Shown one piece after another: positions 34,769 to 42,170 of a stretch of DNA of 44,467 nucleotides; position 1 is the stretch's first letter, and every line of letters starts with the position of its first letter. Source of the stretch: an uncultured Clostridiaceae bacterium (GTDB taxonomy: Bacteria; Bacillota; Clostridia; Lachnospirales; Lachnospiraceae); assembly GCA_902477765.1 (NCBI GenBank), contig CABSIM010000023.1, positions 1 to 44,467 of the forward strand, read 5' to 3'. A program made the translations under genes and the position numbers. The notes below the pieces were generated by a model, which saw only the letters and a list, made by a program, of their open reading frames with translations, was not told the DNA's origin and made no database searches.

Positions 34769-35124
34769 CAGCTTTTCATTTTGGGCCGAAACAGCAGAGA
34801 TCCCAGATAGCCGAATACCAGAGCACCTGAAATTCCAACGGCACTGGCGGTGAAACCGCCTTTGAAGATTCCCAGAAGTCCGTCCTCCTCCATGGCTTTC
34901 GAAATTCCTTTCCACAGAGTATTGCCGAATCCACAGAGAGGAACCGTTGCCCCTGCACCGGCCCACCGGGCAAAGGGCTCATAGATCCCCAGAAATCCCA
35001 GAACGGCTCCGGTGATCACCAGCATCACCATGATCCGTCCCGGCATCAGCTTTGTCTTGTCCATAAGAATCTGCACCAGCATGCAGATGGTGCCCCCCAC
35101 AAGAAATGCTTTCAGAAATTCCAT
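34768..35124 (-). CDS. spoVAE: Stage V sporulation protein AE
   Basis: A 118-aa hydrophobic protein with about four helices, matching SpoVAE (MEFLKAFLVGGTICMLVQIL, RWAGAGATVPLCGFGNTL). It is part of the SpoVA channel that moves dipicolinic acid into the forespore and releases it at germination. It starts one base after the spoVAD stop (TAACATG); the longer upstream frame lies within spoVAD and is rejected. Confidence 0.95.
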   Translation of the reverse strand: MEFLKAFLVGGTICMLVQILMDKTKLMPGRIMVMLVITGAVLGFLGIYEPFARWAGAGATVPLCGFGNTLWKGISKAMEEDGLLGIFKGGFTASAVGISGALVFGYLGSLLFRPKMKS

Positions 35125-35125
35125 G

Positions 35126-36181
35126 TTATTCACCGCCTTTTCCGTTTCCGCACCATTCCAGAACCACGCCGTGGGCGATGCCGGGAATGCTTTGTCCTTC
35201 ATTGTAGCTGACCGTTGAAAGCAGGGCGCCTGTGGGGATAAACAGAATCCGCTTCCACTGCCCTTCCCGGATTTTCGGAAGAATCCATCCGCAGAGCACG
35301 GAAGCCGAACATCCGCAGCCGCTTCCGCCGGCATGAGTATCCTGGCTCTTTTCATCAAAAATCTCAATGCCGCAGTCCAGATACCGGGATTCAATATCAT
35401 ATCCGGCTTTCAGGAGAAAATCAATCACCAGACGCTTTCCGATCTGTCCCAGATCTCCGGTGATGATTCTGTCATAATATGTCTCGTTTACTCCAAGATC
35501 CCTGAAATTTCCCAGAATCGTATCCACTGCCGCCATGGCCATGGCGGCTCCCATATTCATGGAATCCCGGATTCCCATATCTACAATTTTACCTGTTGTG
35601 ATTCCGGCCACCCTGGCCATGGGAGCCGTTTTCTTTCTGGCTTTTCCGGCTCCTGAAGAAGCCAGGATCACGGACCCGCAGCCGGTCACGGTCCAGGTGG
35701 CAGAGTATGGTCTCTGATTTCCATACTCCAGAGGATAGCGGAACTGTTTCTCCGCAGACGCGAAATGGCTGGAAGTAGTCACCATTGCGTAATCGGCAAA
35801 TCCTCCTGCCACTGTCATGGATGCCAGTCCCAGGCCTTCACCCATGGTGGAGCAGGCACCATACAGTCCGAACAACGGAAGTTCCAGATCCACGCTGCCA
35901 AAAGATGTGGCAATAATCTGGGCCAGAAGATCCCCTCCGAACAGATACCTTATGTCTTCTTTTTTCAGTCCGCTTTTTTCCAGAGCCAGTTTCGATGTCT
36001 GACTCTGAAGTTCACTTTCCGCCTCTTCCCAGTTTTTCATCCCGAACATGGGATCCCCGTCCTGTACTTTGTCGAAATAACGTCCCAGGGGGCCTTCTCC
36101 TTCTTTTTTCCCCACAATGGACGCAGCCGCCAGAATAAACGGCGGCTTTTCAAATAGGATGCTCGCTTTTCCTGCCTGCAT
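35126..36181 (-). CDS. spoVAD: Stage V sporulation protein AD
   Basis: A 351-aa protein with the thiolase-like fold of SpoVAD. Features include LFGLYGACSTMGEGLGLA, VTGCGSVILASSGAGKA and a cysteine/glycine-rich GGSGCGCSASVLCGW near residue 300. SpoVAD binds dipicolinic acid on the spore inner membrane. The start at 36181 has AAGGAGAAAACG upstream. It sits between spoVAC and spoVAE. Confidence 0.96.
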   Translation of the reverse strand: MQAGKASILFEKPPFILAAASIVGKKEGEGPLGRYFDKVQDGDPMFGMKNWEEAESELQSQTSKLALEKSGLKKEDIRYLFGGDLLAQIIATSFGSVDLELPLFGLYGACSTMGEGLGLASMTVAGGFADYAMVTTSSHFASAEKQFRYPLEYGNQRPYSATWTVTGCGSVILASSGAGKARKKTAPMARVAGITTGKIVDMGIRDSMNMGAAMAMAAVDTILGNFRDLGVNETYYDRIITGDLGQIGKRLVIDFLLKAGYDIESRYLDCGIEIFDEKSQDTHAGGSGCGCSASVLCGWILPKIREGQWKRILFIPTGALLSTVSYNEGQSIPGIAHGVVLEWCGNGKGGE

Positions 36182-36213
36182 CGTTTTCTCCTTCCTGTCA
36201 GTTTCTCCGTCTG

Positions 36214-36672
36214 CTAAAAAAGCAGAATTCCCATGCGGCTGCCGATCCATTCTGCCAGCCCCAGAAGCCAGCTGGCCAGAATTCCGTACAGAATCACCGG
36301 TCCTGCTATGGTAAAAATCTTGCAGCCGACGCCGAACACCTGTCCCTCCGCCTTATACTCAATGGCCGGAGAAACCACGGAATTGGCAAATCCTGTAATG
36401 GGAACAAGGGCTCCGGCTCCGCCCAGCTTCACAAGTTTCGGATAAAGATTCAGACCCGTCAGAACCACGCTGACAGCAATCAGGCTGAGCGTTGTCCAGG
36501 CCGATGCGGTTTCCTGATCCATCCCCATGGTCTGATACAGGCGGATGAATCCCTGTCCGGCCGTGCAGACGGCACCGCCCACCAGAAACGCCCAGAACAG
36601 ATTAATGCCGGTTTTATGAACCGGGGTCACCTGCTTTACATATTCACTGTATTCTTTTTTGTCAATTTCCAT
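36214..36672 (-). CDS. spoVAC: Stage V sporulation protein AC
   Basis: A 152-aa membrane protein with about four helices, recognisable from NLFWAFLVGGAVCTAGQGFI and GGAGALVPITGFANSVVSPA. SpoVAC is the mechanosensitive-type channel subunit of the SpoVA complex. It starts one base after the spoVAB stop. Confidence 0.95.
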   Translation of the reverse strand: MEIDKKEYSEYVKQVTPVHKTGINLFWAFLVGGAVCTAGQGFIRLYQTMGMDQETASAWTTLSLIAVSVVLTGLNLYPKLVKLGGAGALVPITGFANSVVSPAIEYKAEGQVFGVGCKIFTIAGPVILYGILASWLLGLAEWIGSRMGILLF

Positions 36673-36673
36673 C

Positions 36674-37102
36674 TTATGCTCCTTTGAATCTCTGGGTAAA
36701 ATAAATCCATGCTCCCACGGTTTTTCCCGCTGCTATGAAAAAAATCAGATACTGGATCCCCACTGCCAGGCGGATCCTTCTGCTGAGAACCGGAAGCGCC
36801 TTCAGAGTCTCCGCCAGAGACATCACAAGACATCCCACAAAAACCCCTGTGGAAAGTCCGAAGGCCCCCAGTACCAGCGTGCCTCCGCCCCAGAACGGGG
36901 CCGGATACAGGTCCAGAACATTGCCCAGAATGCCTCCCGTGACAATCATGGTCTCATAAAGGAACACATGCTTTCCGGTTCCCGTAACAGACATAAGCCT
37001 TGGAAACACCCCGATGATGGCCAGAAATGCAAAAATTCCTGCGGCAATGACTCCGCCTGCACTGGAACCGGCCCAGAAAAGAAATGCCTGTTTAAGAAAC
37101 AT
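36674..37102 (-). CDS. spoVAB: Stage V sporulation protein AB
   Basis: A 142-aa polytopic membrane protein, beginning MFLKQAFLFWAGSSAGG and containing NVLDLYPAPFWGGG. It matches SpoVAB in size, helix content and operon position. It overlaps the end of spoVAA by 11 bases, and GGAG-type RBS sequences lie inside the spoVAA end. The longer upstream frame is rejected. Confidence 0.87.
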   Translation of the reverse strand: MFLKQAFLFWAGSSAGGVIAAGIFAFLAIIGVFPRLMSVTGTGKHVFLYETMIVTGGILGNVLDLYPAPFWGGGTLVLGAFGLSTGVFVGCLVMSLAETLKALPVLSRRIRLAVGIQYLIFFIAAGKTVGAWIYFTQRFKGA

Positions 37103-37727
37103 CCACTCCCGACTCCTTTCTGCCGCTGTTCTGAAGCAGTGTTTTATTGACACTTTCTTCATAAAGTCTCATTTCCACTTCGATGGGGGTGGGGTCCACA
37201 GTAATCTTCCAGGAAGCAAAATGATTGAAAAACACCAGAATTCCCACAGCCAGCCCCACAGAGTATGAGAACTCCAGAATGGTGGGACCTTCTGCCTCGG
37301 TTCCGATCACAATCCGGTAGATGTTCGAAAACACATCTCCCACATTGGCGTCATTGTTGAATGTCATGATGGCAAAGGCCGCTCCGAAGAAACTGACAGC
37401 GGATACAAACAGTGTTTTTGTCCATTCCCAGATCATGTTCGGCTTCCCGTGTCTTCTGTATTTCACCAGGAACTCTGTTTCGCCCATGCTGTTTACGTCC
37501 ACCTGCTGTCCGGTTTCCTCTATTTTTTTTATGAGATCCAGGATATTTCCTGTATAGACGGCATCTCTGCGCCCGTTCTCCCGGAAAGAAACAACCCTGA
37601 TGGCCCTGCAGCGTGCCTCCACATTTTTATTCTGGCAGTGAATGTCTGCAATGTCGCCGAGGCAGACATCTTTTCTGTCCACCTCCCTGATCTGTGGAAT
37701 CTTCAGATAGACGGTATCCCGGCTCAC
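37092..37727 (-). CDS. spoVAA: Stage V sporulation protein AA (GTG start)
   Basis: A 211-aa protein: an N-terminal soluble domain (VYLKIPQIREVDRKDVCLGDIADIHC), then membrane helices around 120-180 and a C-terminal charged tail. This matches SpoVAA. The start is a GTG that overlaps the stop of a 53-aa upstream ORF as GTGA. The same frame stays open to 38000, but that extension is Arg/Gly-rich shadow sequence of the 53-aa ORF and is rejected. Confidence 0.9.
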   Translation of the reverse strand: MSRDTVYLKIPQIREVDRKDVCLGDIADIHCQNKNVEARCRAIRVVSFRENGRRDAVYTGNILDLIKKIEETGQQVDVNSMGETEFLVKYRRHGKPNMIWEWTKTLFVSAVSFFGAAFAIMTFNNDANVGDVFSNIYRIVIGTEAEGPTILEFSYSVGLAVGILVFFNHFASWKITVDPTPIEVEMRLYEESVNKTLLQNSGRKESGVDVS

Positions 37728-37885
37728 AGGATCACCAGCCTTTCCGGAATTCCCATCACCAGTGTCCCGTCCGGTGACGCCCCGGACTCCGGAACGGCGA
37801 ACAGAAGGTACCAGACCAGAACAGCCGCTGCCGCCATGCAGACCACCACGGCCACAACGCCCAGCTTGCTTTTCAGAGAATCCAT
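37724..37885 (-). CDS. 53-aa single-pass membrane protein, first gene of the spoVA operon
   Basis: ATG to TGA encodes 53 residues: a short basic N-terminus (MDSLKSKLG), one hydrophobic helix (about 9-30) and a hydrophilic tail. AAGGGTG lies seven bases upstream. Its stop overlaps the spoVAA GTG start by four bases, so translation should be coupled. It lies 34 bases after a sequence matching the sigma-G consensus. I do not recognise a family. It is absent from the textbook spoVA gene list and could be a small SpoVA-associated membrane subunit. Confidence 0.7.
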   Translation of the reverse strand: MDSLKSKLGVVAVVVCMAAAAVLVWYLLFAVPESGASPDGTLVMGIPERLVIL

Positions 37886-37918
37886 ATTTCACACCCTTTT
37901 CCATTGATTTTCTGGTGT

Positions 37919-37949
37919 TAGTATGCTCCTGTCGGCATTTTCCTATTCC
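37919..37949 (-). promoter_or_regulatory. Candidate sigma-G (forespore) promoter of the spoVA operon
   Basis: Minus-strand GGAATA at 37944-37949, 18-base spacer, and CATACTA at 37919-37925. The sigma-G consensus is TGAATA, 17-18 bases, CATACTA, so only one base differs. The position between sigF and the first spoVA gene fits known forespore expression of spoVA. Confidence 0.75.
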
Positions 37950-38001
37950 TTTCCGGAAGATCTGTCCTGTTTTCCGCTTCTGTCTGCCGTTTTCTGCCAT
38001 G

Positions 38002-38496
38002 TCATTCCTGCATTTTTTCCCTCATTTTCTTCAGAATTTTCTTTTCCAGTCTGGACACCTGCACCTGGGAAATCCGCAGATCCCGGGCAATGACCGTCTG
38101 CGTCTGGTTTTCAAAATATCTGCGGATAATGATCTCCTGTTCCGTTTTCCCCAGTTCTGAAAGCAGCTCTTTTATGACAAGCTTGTTGAGTATGGTTTCA
38201 TTTTCCGAAGTTTTTTCCGCCAGCCTGTCCAGAAGGCAGCCGTTTCCGTCCTCTTCCTTTCCCACCGGCCGGTATATGGATTCCACTTCCGCACCGGCCT
38301 CCAGGGATGCCGCCGCTTCTTCCCGGCTGACCCCTACAGCCGCCGCCAGTTCTTCAATGGTGGGCTCCCGCCCCAGCGAAAACTCCATGGTCTCTCTCGC
38401 CGAATAGATCTTCATGGCCAGTTCCTTCAGAGGCCGGCTCACTTTGATCATGCCGTCGTCCCTGAGAAATCTCCGGATTTCCCCGGCAATCATGGG
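38002..38496 (-). pseudogene. sigF: RNA polymerase sigma-F, 3' part only (interrupted by mobile element)
   Basis: About 164 codons match the C-terminal two thirds of sigma-F, starting at PMIAGEIRRFLRDDG of region 2 and running through region 3 (EPTIEELAAAVGVSREE) and region 4 (TEQEIIIRRYF, ISQVQVSRLEKKI). Normal sigma-F is about 250 aa; roughly 85-90 N-terminal residues are missing, including the core-binding part of region 2. Upstream of the CCC codon at 38494-38496 the frame reads non-sigma codons and meets TAA at 38506-38508. A large serine recombinase gene begins beyond the junction. As it stands the gene cannot make an active sigma factor. The rest of sigF, and spoIIAA/AB, are not in the window. 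Confidence 0.92.
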
Positions 38497-38512
38497 GATA
38501 ATGTATTATAGT

Positions 38513-38530
38513 GGAAATTTTGAAATTTCC
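38513..38530. repeat. 18-bp palindrome in the attachment-end region
   Basis: GGAAATTT-TG-AAATTTCC, 17 bases inside the sigF junction. Serine integrase attachment sites often contain inverted motifs, so this may be part of the att half-site; it could also be an unrelated AT-rich hairpin. Confidence 0.5.
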
Positions 38531-38626
38531 TTTATCCAATAGGGTAATTATCTTGAATAAGATATATGAAATTTTACACGCAAGAAGATATATCCCCTTG
38601 CGATGTATTAACTATAGAAATGTAAT

Positions 38627-40039
38627 TTACTGTAGTGTCAAAAGATCATTATACTCAATTTCAACATAATCATTCGATATTTTGATCCTTTTGATATATT
38701 CACGTACAGTCTTCTGTCTTTCATTAAAAGACATGAACTCCCAGCTGTCAGCAACACTTTTGAATGCTTTAGCTCTTGCTGTCATATCTTTAGCTCTGGT
38801 GTTCTTTAATGTGTACTGTTCTATCTGTGTATTCAGATTTTCCAGTTCTTTATTGATCTCACCAATCGTCTCCAACAGGACACTATTATTGGTATCGGAT
38901 GCATATAAATTATACAGGGATTTCAGCTTACCTTCAAGAACTGATTTTCTCTGGTTCATAGCTTCAAATCCTTTTTGATTTTGCTGTTCTGATTTTTCCT
39001 CGATTACCTCATACTCCTTTGATAATTTCAGCATATCACTAACAACAACTTCTTCAACTTCAGCTGCATCCAATTTTCCATTCTGGCAATTTGGATTCTT
39101 AACCAGGTGCGGTTTACTATGGTCTAATGAGTAACAGTAAATCATCACTCTTCCACCGCTCCATTTTTGATAACGCATCTTTGCCCCACATAATCCACAA
39201 TATATTAACCCAGTAAGTAAATACTGTGATTTATGAGAAGTTGCTCTCGTTCTTGTTTTTCGCAATTCCTGAACTTCATCAAACAGTTTTTTATCAACTA
39301 TCGGCTCGTGAAGACCATCAACGATTTCCTTATTATATTTGAGCTTTCCAATGTATGTCACTCTGGATAACATATCGGACACTTGTTTGTCTCCTTTTAA
39401 ATCGAACATCTTTGCCAGTGCATACGTGGAATAGCCTTCCTTATATAATTCAAAAATCTTTCTGACTGTTTCTGCATCTTTATTTGGCACAAGAACGTCA
39501 TCACCGTTATTATAGTCATAACCAAATGGTGGTTTCGTCCCTCTCCATTTTCCGGTTTTGATTCTCTCTGTAATTCCCATCTGTGTACGTTCACGAATAT
39601 TTTCACGTTCATACTGAGCAAATACAGATAAGATACCTACCATTGCTTTTCCATATGGTGTTGTTGTATCAAAGTTCTCATTTAAAGAAATAAATCCAAC
39701 ATCATTTGCTTCAAACACATCTTCCAAAAGATAAATCGTATCTTTCTGACTTCTGGACAAACGATCAAGTTTAACAACTACAACTGATTCCACTTTGCCC
39801 TCTTGAATTTCTTTAATAAGACGTTTCATCTCCGGTCGATTCAGATTGCTTCCTGAATAGCCACCGTCAATATACAGATCATAATTATCAATCTCCTGAT
39901 AATTACAATACCTTTCAAGCTTCTCTGTCTGAGCACCTACTGAATATCCTTCTTCAAACTGAAAATTTGTAGAAACTCTGATATACAATCCTGTTTTTTT
40001 ATTATTTGAGGTATTCTTTCCAATTCTTATGTTTCTCAC
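38627..40039 (-). CDS. Large serine recombinase (site-specific integrase)
   Basis: About 470 aa. The N-terminal resolvase domain (about 15-155) has catalytic Ser23 in YIRVST and arginines in LDRLSRSQKD and YERENIRERTQ. The recombinase domain (about 165-265) is followed by a zinc ribbon with Cys281, Cys284, Cys302 and Cys318, and a coiled-coil region (about 350-420). This is the architecture of unidirectional integrases that act on att sites. The likely start is GTG at 40039, with AGGAGG ten bases upstream; the longer frame runs into the promoter. Its 3' end faces the sigF junction 131 bases away. It is the probable catalyst of integration into sigF; excision would need a directionality factor not identified here. 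Confidence 0.95.
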   Translation of the reverse strand: MRNIRIGKNTSNNKKTGLYIRVSTNFQFEEGYSVGAQTEKLERYCNYQEIDNYDLYIDGGYSGSNLNRPEMKRLIKEIQEGKVESVVVVKLDRLSRSQKDTIYLLEDVFEANDVGFISLNENFDTTTPYGKAMVGILSVFAQYERENIRERTQMGITERIKTGKWRGTKPPFGYDYNNGDDVLVPNKDAETVRKIFELYKEGYSTYALAKMFDLKGDKQVSDMLSRVTYIGKLKYNKEIVDGLHEPIVDKKLFDEVQELRKTRTRATSHKSQYLLTGLIYCGLCGAKMRYQKWSGGRVMIYCYSLDHSKPHLVKNPNCQNGKLDAAEVEEVVVSDMLKLSKEYEVIEEKSEQQNQKGFEAMNQRKSVLEGKLKSLYNLYASDTNNSVLLETIGEINKELENLNTQIEQYTLKNTRAKDMTARAKAFKSVADSWEFMSFNERQKTVREYIKRIKISNDYVEIEYNDLLTLQ

Positions 40040-40064
40040 CTCGCTCTTTCCTCCTCTCACGTAT

Positions 40065-40093
40065 ACTATACCATCCTTCCAGAAAAATTTCAA
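40065..40093 (-). promoter_or_regulatory. Promoter of the recombinase gene
   Basis: Minus-strand TTGAAA at 40088-40093, 17-base spacer, TATAGT at 40065-40070, 25 bases before the GTG start. It is a vegetative-type promoter, not an obvious sporulation-sigma promoter. Confidence 0.75.
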
Positions 40094-40116
40094 CTTATTT
40101 TATTTGTCTAAGTATG

Positions 40117-40296
40117 TTATATGAAATTTCTTCTTTCAGCTGCATCGACTTTAATATTATCAACTGCTCCCATCTCTTTATTCATCTGATATAAGATCTG
40201 ACGAACTACCGGGGAATCCAATTTGAATCTTTCTAAATCTTTATCTTCGATCACATTACCATTTGCATCATATCTTCTTACAATTTTTAATGCCAT
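40117..40296 (-). CDS. 59-aa hypothetical protein upstream of the recombinase
   Basis: ATG to TAA encodes 59 residues beginning MALKIVRRYDANGNVIEDKD. AAAGGGAGGG lies before the ATG at good spacing. It is charged, without membrane segments, and I do not recognise it. It sits between the MazF-like toxin gene and the recombinase on the same strand. A small regulator or recombination directionality factor is possible by position only. Confidence 0.65.
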   Translation of the reverse strand: MALKIVRRYDANGNVIEDKDLERFKLDSPVVRQILYQMNKEMGAVDNIKVDAAERRNFI

Positions 40297-40432
40297 CGCA
40301 ATCCCTCCCTTTATAAATCATATTCAATCGTCTCTAAAAAATCACCAGAACCGCTCGTCCTGTATTGTCATTCTTTTGTGTTATCTACACTTTATGACGT
40401 CGTTTTCTGTTGAATTGTCGAAAGCAGGAATA

Positions 40433-40798
40433 TCATTTCTCACTTTCGTTCATTCCCATTTGAATCTGTACTGCTTTCAGTACCCGATCCAGGCTCCACT
40501 TGTTTACTCTTCCGCATTTCTCAATAATGCATTTTGTAGAAATGCTCATAACCTGTTCAGCCAATGCCAGGCTTCCTTTTCGGATTCCTGTCATATCGTA
40601 TTTACTGATAAATACATGTGTTGGTAAATACCGCTTCTTATATATTCTTGATGTCAGCGGAACTACTGTAATGACTGAACTGTATGTATTGGCTTTGTTG
40701 TTACTTACTACGATCACCGGTCTTACTCCACCCTGAACCGAAGTTGTCGGGAACATACCGAGATCCGCCCATAAGATATCTCCTCTTCGAATCGTCAC
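40433..40798 (-). CDS. MazF/PemK family toxin (endoribonuclease)
   Basis: A 121-aa protein with the MazF/PemK fold signature: RRGDILWADLG at the start, GGVRPVIVVSNNKAN, and a strand-rich middle with VVPLTSR. Such toxins cut mRNA at short motifs unless bound by an antitoxin. The start is GTG with GGAGAG upstream. No antitoxin gene is visible: upstream lie about 570 bases without a credible ORF, and downstream is the 59-aa ORF. It may be a solitary MazF, or its antitoxin may be unrecognised. Confidence 0.92.
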   Translation of the reverse strand: MTIRRGDILWADLGMFPTTSVQGGVRPVIVVSNNKANTYSSVITVVPLTSRIYKKRYLPTHVFISKYDMTGIRKGSLALAEQVMSISTKCIIEKCGRVNKWSLDRVLKAVQIQMGMNESEK

Positions 40799-41345
40799 TT
40801 GTCATCTCTCCAATCTTTTTAATTTGTAAAGCATTCATAGCGCTATATTGGCTCCACAGGAATACGGCAGAGTTCCTTTCCAAGATGGAAAACTCTGCCG
40901 CATAACCTCTATAGCCAATTTGATTATTAAACAGTGCTCGCTCGATTCTATTTATCCTCGATACCCCGAATCGTTACTCCTGCATCTGCAGGAAGGGAAT
41001 AATAACCTGTCCGGATGCTACACTCCGGACCACAACCCAAAAACTCTCGTTTCCAGGCTCTGGCAGTTCATAGGTTTACCAGTTACAGACTTCTCAGGGT
41101 CTGCAAGTGTATCGCATCTCACACATGTCATCGCATCACCAGCCTGCCGACTGGCTTTGGTCAGTGCTTTTTCGCAGTATTATTAGCTCAAAAAAGTTTC
41201 TTACGTCTTATAATCCTATAGCGGCATCTTCCTCGTGCTCACTGTATGAAATGTCACGTCAGTTATTATTGGATATTCAGTTTTCATGGTGCATTTTAGG
41301 GAGTCCTTAAAGCTCCTCTAATTACTAAAGTCAAATGACTTCGGC
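40799..41345 (-). other. Non-coding, hairpin-rich region upstream of mazF
   Basis: No credible ORF is present in about 550 bases. The minus strand holds many paired segments: ATTGGCT with AGCCAAT enclosing CGGCAGAG with CTCTGCCG (40850-40921), TCCGGA with TCCGGA, CCTGCA with TGCAGG, and AAGTCA with TGACTT near the right end. Phrases such as GCGAAAAAGC and AACTGGTAAACCTATGAACT recall group II intron domain I, but I find no domain V, no 5' GTGYG start and no reverse transcriptase. A large structured RNA or a decayed intron are both possible. Confidence 0.4.
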
Positions 41346-41352
41346 AGATGCA

Positions 41353-41375
41353 AAAAAATTTCCGAAATTTTTTAA
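41353..41375 (-). terminator. A/T-rich terminator after the sigma-like gene
   Basis: AAAAAATTT-CGG-AAATTTTTTT directly after the stop codon on the minus strand. The stem is A/T only, so it may be weak. Confidence 0.45.
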
Positions 41376-41845
41376 AAAATTTTTTTCATATACATTTCAC
41401 GCATTTTATTAAGGATCGTTTTCAGCTTGTAAGCTAATACCTGTCTGGAAATCCCCATAATCTCTGCCATCTGTGTCTGTGTCTTGTTTTCAAAGAAAAT
41501 GCCGTAAATAATCATGCGTTCCTCGGTATTCAGCTGATCGATCACTTTATGAATATCCTGCTGTTCCATTTTCGTCAGTACACTGTGCTCCACGTCACAA
41601 TTCAGATCCGGGTAATCTTCAATCATGAATCCTTCCCCATCAATGGACTGTCCACTGTAAGGTACCTCCCGCAGCATCTTATCCACGACTTCCCCCAGTT
41701 CGTTCTTAATCTCAACTTTTTTTGCCTTGCTACTTCTGTAAAAATTGTTCATCGCATACGCAACTTCTCTTGTAATCTCGATCATTTCTCCATCAATATT
41801 TGCGTAGTACTTTCCGTCATAAAAATATGGGTGTTCAATATACAT
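41372..41845 (-). CDS. Sigma-70 region 4-like HTH regulator (element-encoded)
   Basis: A 157-aa protein. The N-terminal half (MYIEHPYFYDGKYYANIDGE) is of unknown fold; the C-terminal half (about 95-150) has LNTEERMIIYGIFFENKTQTQMAEIMGISRQVLAYKLKTI, a sigma region 4-type helix-turn-helix. Proteins of this form are common in conjugative and integrative elements of gut Firmicutes. The start at 41845 has AGGAGG upstream inside a short inverted repeat. The frame is open for 34 more codons, but without an RBS. Confidence 0.85.
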   Translation of the reverse strand: MYIEHPYFYDGKYYANIDGEMIEITREVAYAMNNFYRSSKAKKVEIKNELGEVVDKMLREVPYSGQSIDGEGFMIEDYPDLNCDVEHSVLTKMEQQDIHKVIDQLNTEERMIIYGIFFENKTQTQMAEIMGISRQVLAYKLKTILNKMREMYMKKIF

Positions 41846-42170
41846 ATCCGTTCCTCCTGAATTTGAAATCTTGTTGCTCGTTTCAAATCCAGAAGGCGGA
41901 CCTCTGTTTAGGATCATGCCTGCTCCGCCTTTATCCTGCCGGGACATACCCGCAGTTATTGGCTGAAAAATTCAGGCACAAAAAAAGCCCCAGTAGTTTT
42001 TTCTTAACTACTGAGGCTTTCGTCTCTTTCTTATATTCAGTTATCTATGCCCTCTTTCATCAGCATAATCATTGTATCAGGATAAAGTTCACAAAGTATC
42101 CGCAATACGTTCCCATAAGTTCATGCCATTATTAGAATCGTACATATTTCAGTGTAAAAAGTTCACCGTG
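41846..42170. other. Spacer with hairpins, no gene
   Basis: This region holds a terminator (41980-42020), an AGGCGGA/TCCGCCT inverted repeat near 41898-41932 and a GATTTGAAA-type inverted repeat just before the sigma-like gene's RBS. I see no gene and no clear promoter. Confidence 0.6.
41980..42020 (-). terminator. Terminator after the 143-aa secreted protein gene
   Basis: AGCCTCAGTAGTT pairs with AACTACTGGGGCT, followed by seven T on the minus strand. It lies 150 bases after the stop codon. Confidence 0.85.

Noticed and set aside
37728..38000. N-terminal extension of SpoVAA
   Set aside because: The extra 91 residues are Arg/Gly-rich shadow sequence of the 53-aa ORF. The GTG at 37727 fits SpoVAA homologues and the GTGA overlap.
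40040..40093. Longer recombinase starting at 40093
   Set aside because: The extra codons overlap the promoter -10 and -35 boxes and have no RBS, while GTG at 40039 has AGGAGG.
40701..40883. 60-aa minus-strand frame as the MazF antitoxin
   Set aside because: It overlaps the mazF start in another frame, has no RBS, and its sequence runs through the long hairpin.
40799..41345. A complete group II intron
   Set aside because: Only loose domain I-like phrases are visible. No domain V, no 5' consensus and no reverse transcriptase were found.
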